A stretch of DNA of 64,000 bases, from positions 381,606-445,605 of the forward strand of contig CAJNDS010001125.1 of the NCBI GenBank assembly GCA_905221605.1. Reading direction: 5' to 3'. This DNA is from Symbiodinium natans. Its lineage: Eukaryota > Sar > Dinophyceae > Suessiales > Symbiodiniaceae. The notes beneath the pieces were generated by a model. That model did not search any database and was not told the origin of the DNA. It saw nothing but the letters and a program-made list of their open reading frames with translations. The translations under genes were made by a program, and so were the position numbers. This document shows, in pieces, positions 63,789 to 64,000 of the stretch. Each line of letters begins with the position of its first letter. The stretch's first letter is position 1.

Positions 63789-64000
63789 CTCGCTAGCGCT
63801 TGAACACTGCTGCATCGCTGCCATTGCAGACAGCAGACTAGTTCTTAGCACAGGTACTCGCAAAACGAGGCGAAACCAAAACGCATCTGTGCTGCAGCGC
63901 GGTGCAGGAGCTTTCTGCCCAGGAGCTTTTGCACATGGAATTGCTTGTTGAGCTCCTCATGTGTCGCAGGCACTCCACTACATCCCTCCGTTCCAAGCTG

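Overview
The window looks like nuclear DNA from a dinoflagellate, most likely a Suessiales/Symbiodiniaceae-type species. Five things point that way. (1) There are abundant interstitial arrays of the telomere-type heptamer CCCTAAA/TTTAGGG. (2) Genes are broken into many short exons whose introns start with GT, GC or GA, end in AG, and have a G on both sides of the junction. (3) Highly expressed housekeeping genes occur in tandem copies. (4) Every gene that could be identified by homology lies on the + strand. (5) Simple repeats are very rich. Nothing bacterial (operons, Shine-Dalgarno sites, CRISPR) is visible. Most real genes are invisible as long ORFs and were read here by joining exons by eye, so exon coordinates are hand-derived.

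Layout. 1-3.65 kb: an interstitial telomere-like array and unassigned sequence. 3.66-10.83 kb: three tandem units of about 2.4-2.5 kb, each with a seven-exon gene for cytosolic ribosomal protein uL14 (RPL23). 10.94-11.31 kb: a dispersed copy of a 127-residue protein gene. 12.8-14.3 kb: a hypothetical gene and a two-exon ankyrin-repeat gene. 17.3-24.6 kb: one long gene for the scaffold (A/PR65, HEAT-repeat) subunit of protein phosphatase 2A, with at least 20 short exons. 24.6-30 kb: repeats and weak coding candidates. 30.07-32.62 kb: four tandem single-exon copies of the 127-residue protein, which has a hydrophobic N-terminus resembling a dinoflagellate plastid presequence. 33-39 kb: microsatellites, an AT-rich island and weak exons. 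39.4-41.6 kb: a DUF4246-like gene with an HxD...H arrangement suggesting a 2-oxoglutarate/Fe(II) oxygenase fold; its stop codon lies inside the terminal inverted repeat of a MITE-like element. 42-64 kb: many isolated, clearly protein-like exons of unidentified genes, repeatedly separated by telomere-like arrays in either orientation.

The most notable signal is that the telomere-like arrays are often intronic. In the DUF4246-like gene two consecutive introns (41107-41260 and 41356-41487) are largely made of CCCTAAA repeats, and at 56.72-56.78 kb an array runs straight into a polypyrimidine tract and 3' splice site. A second recurrent signal is a family of short inverted-repeat elements sharing the core CCGAAAATAGGGG. 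The identified genes have ordinary housekeeping roles (translation, phosphatase signalling) and do not form a pathway.
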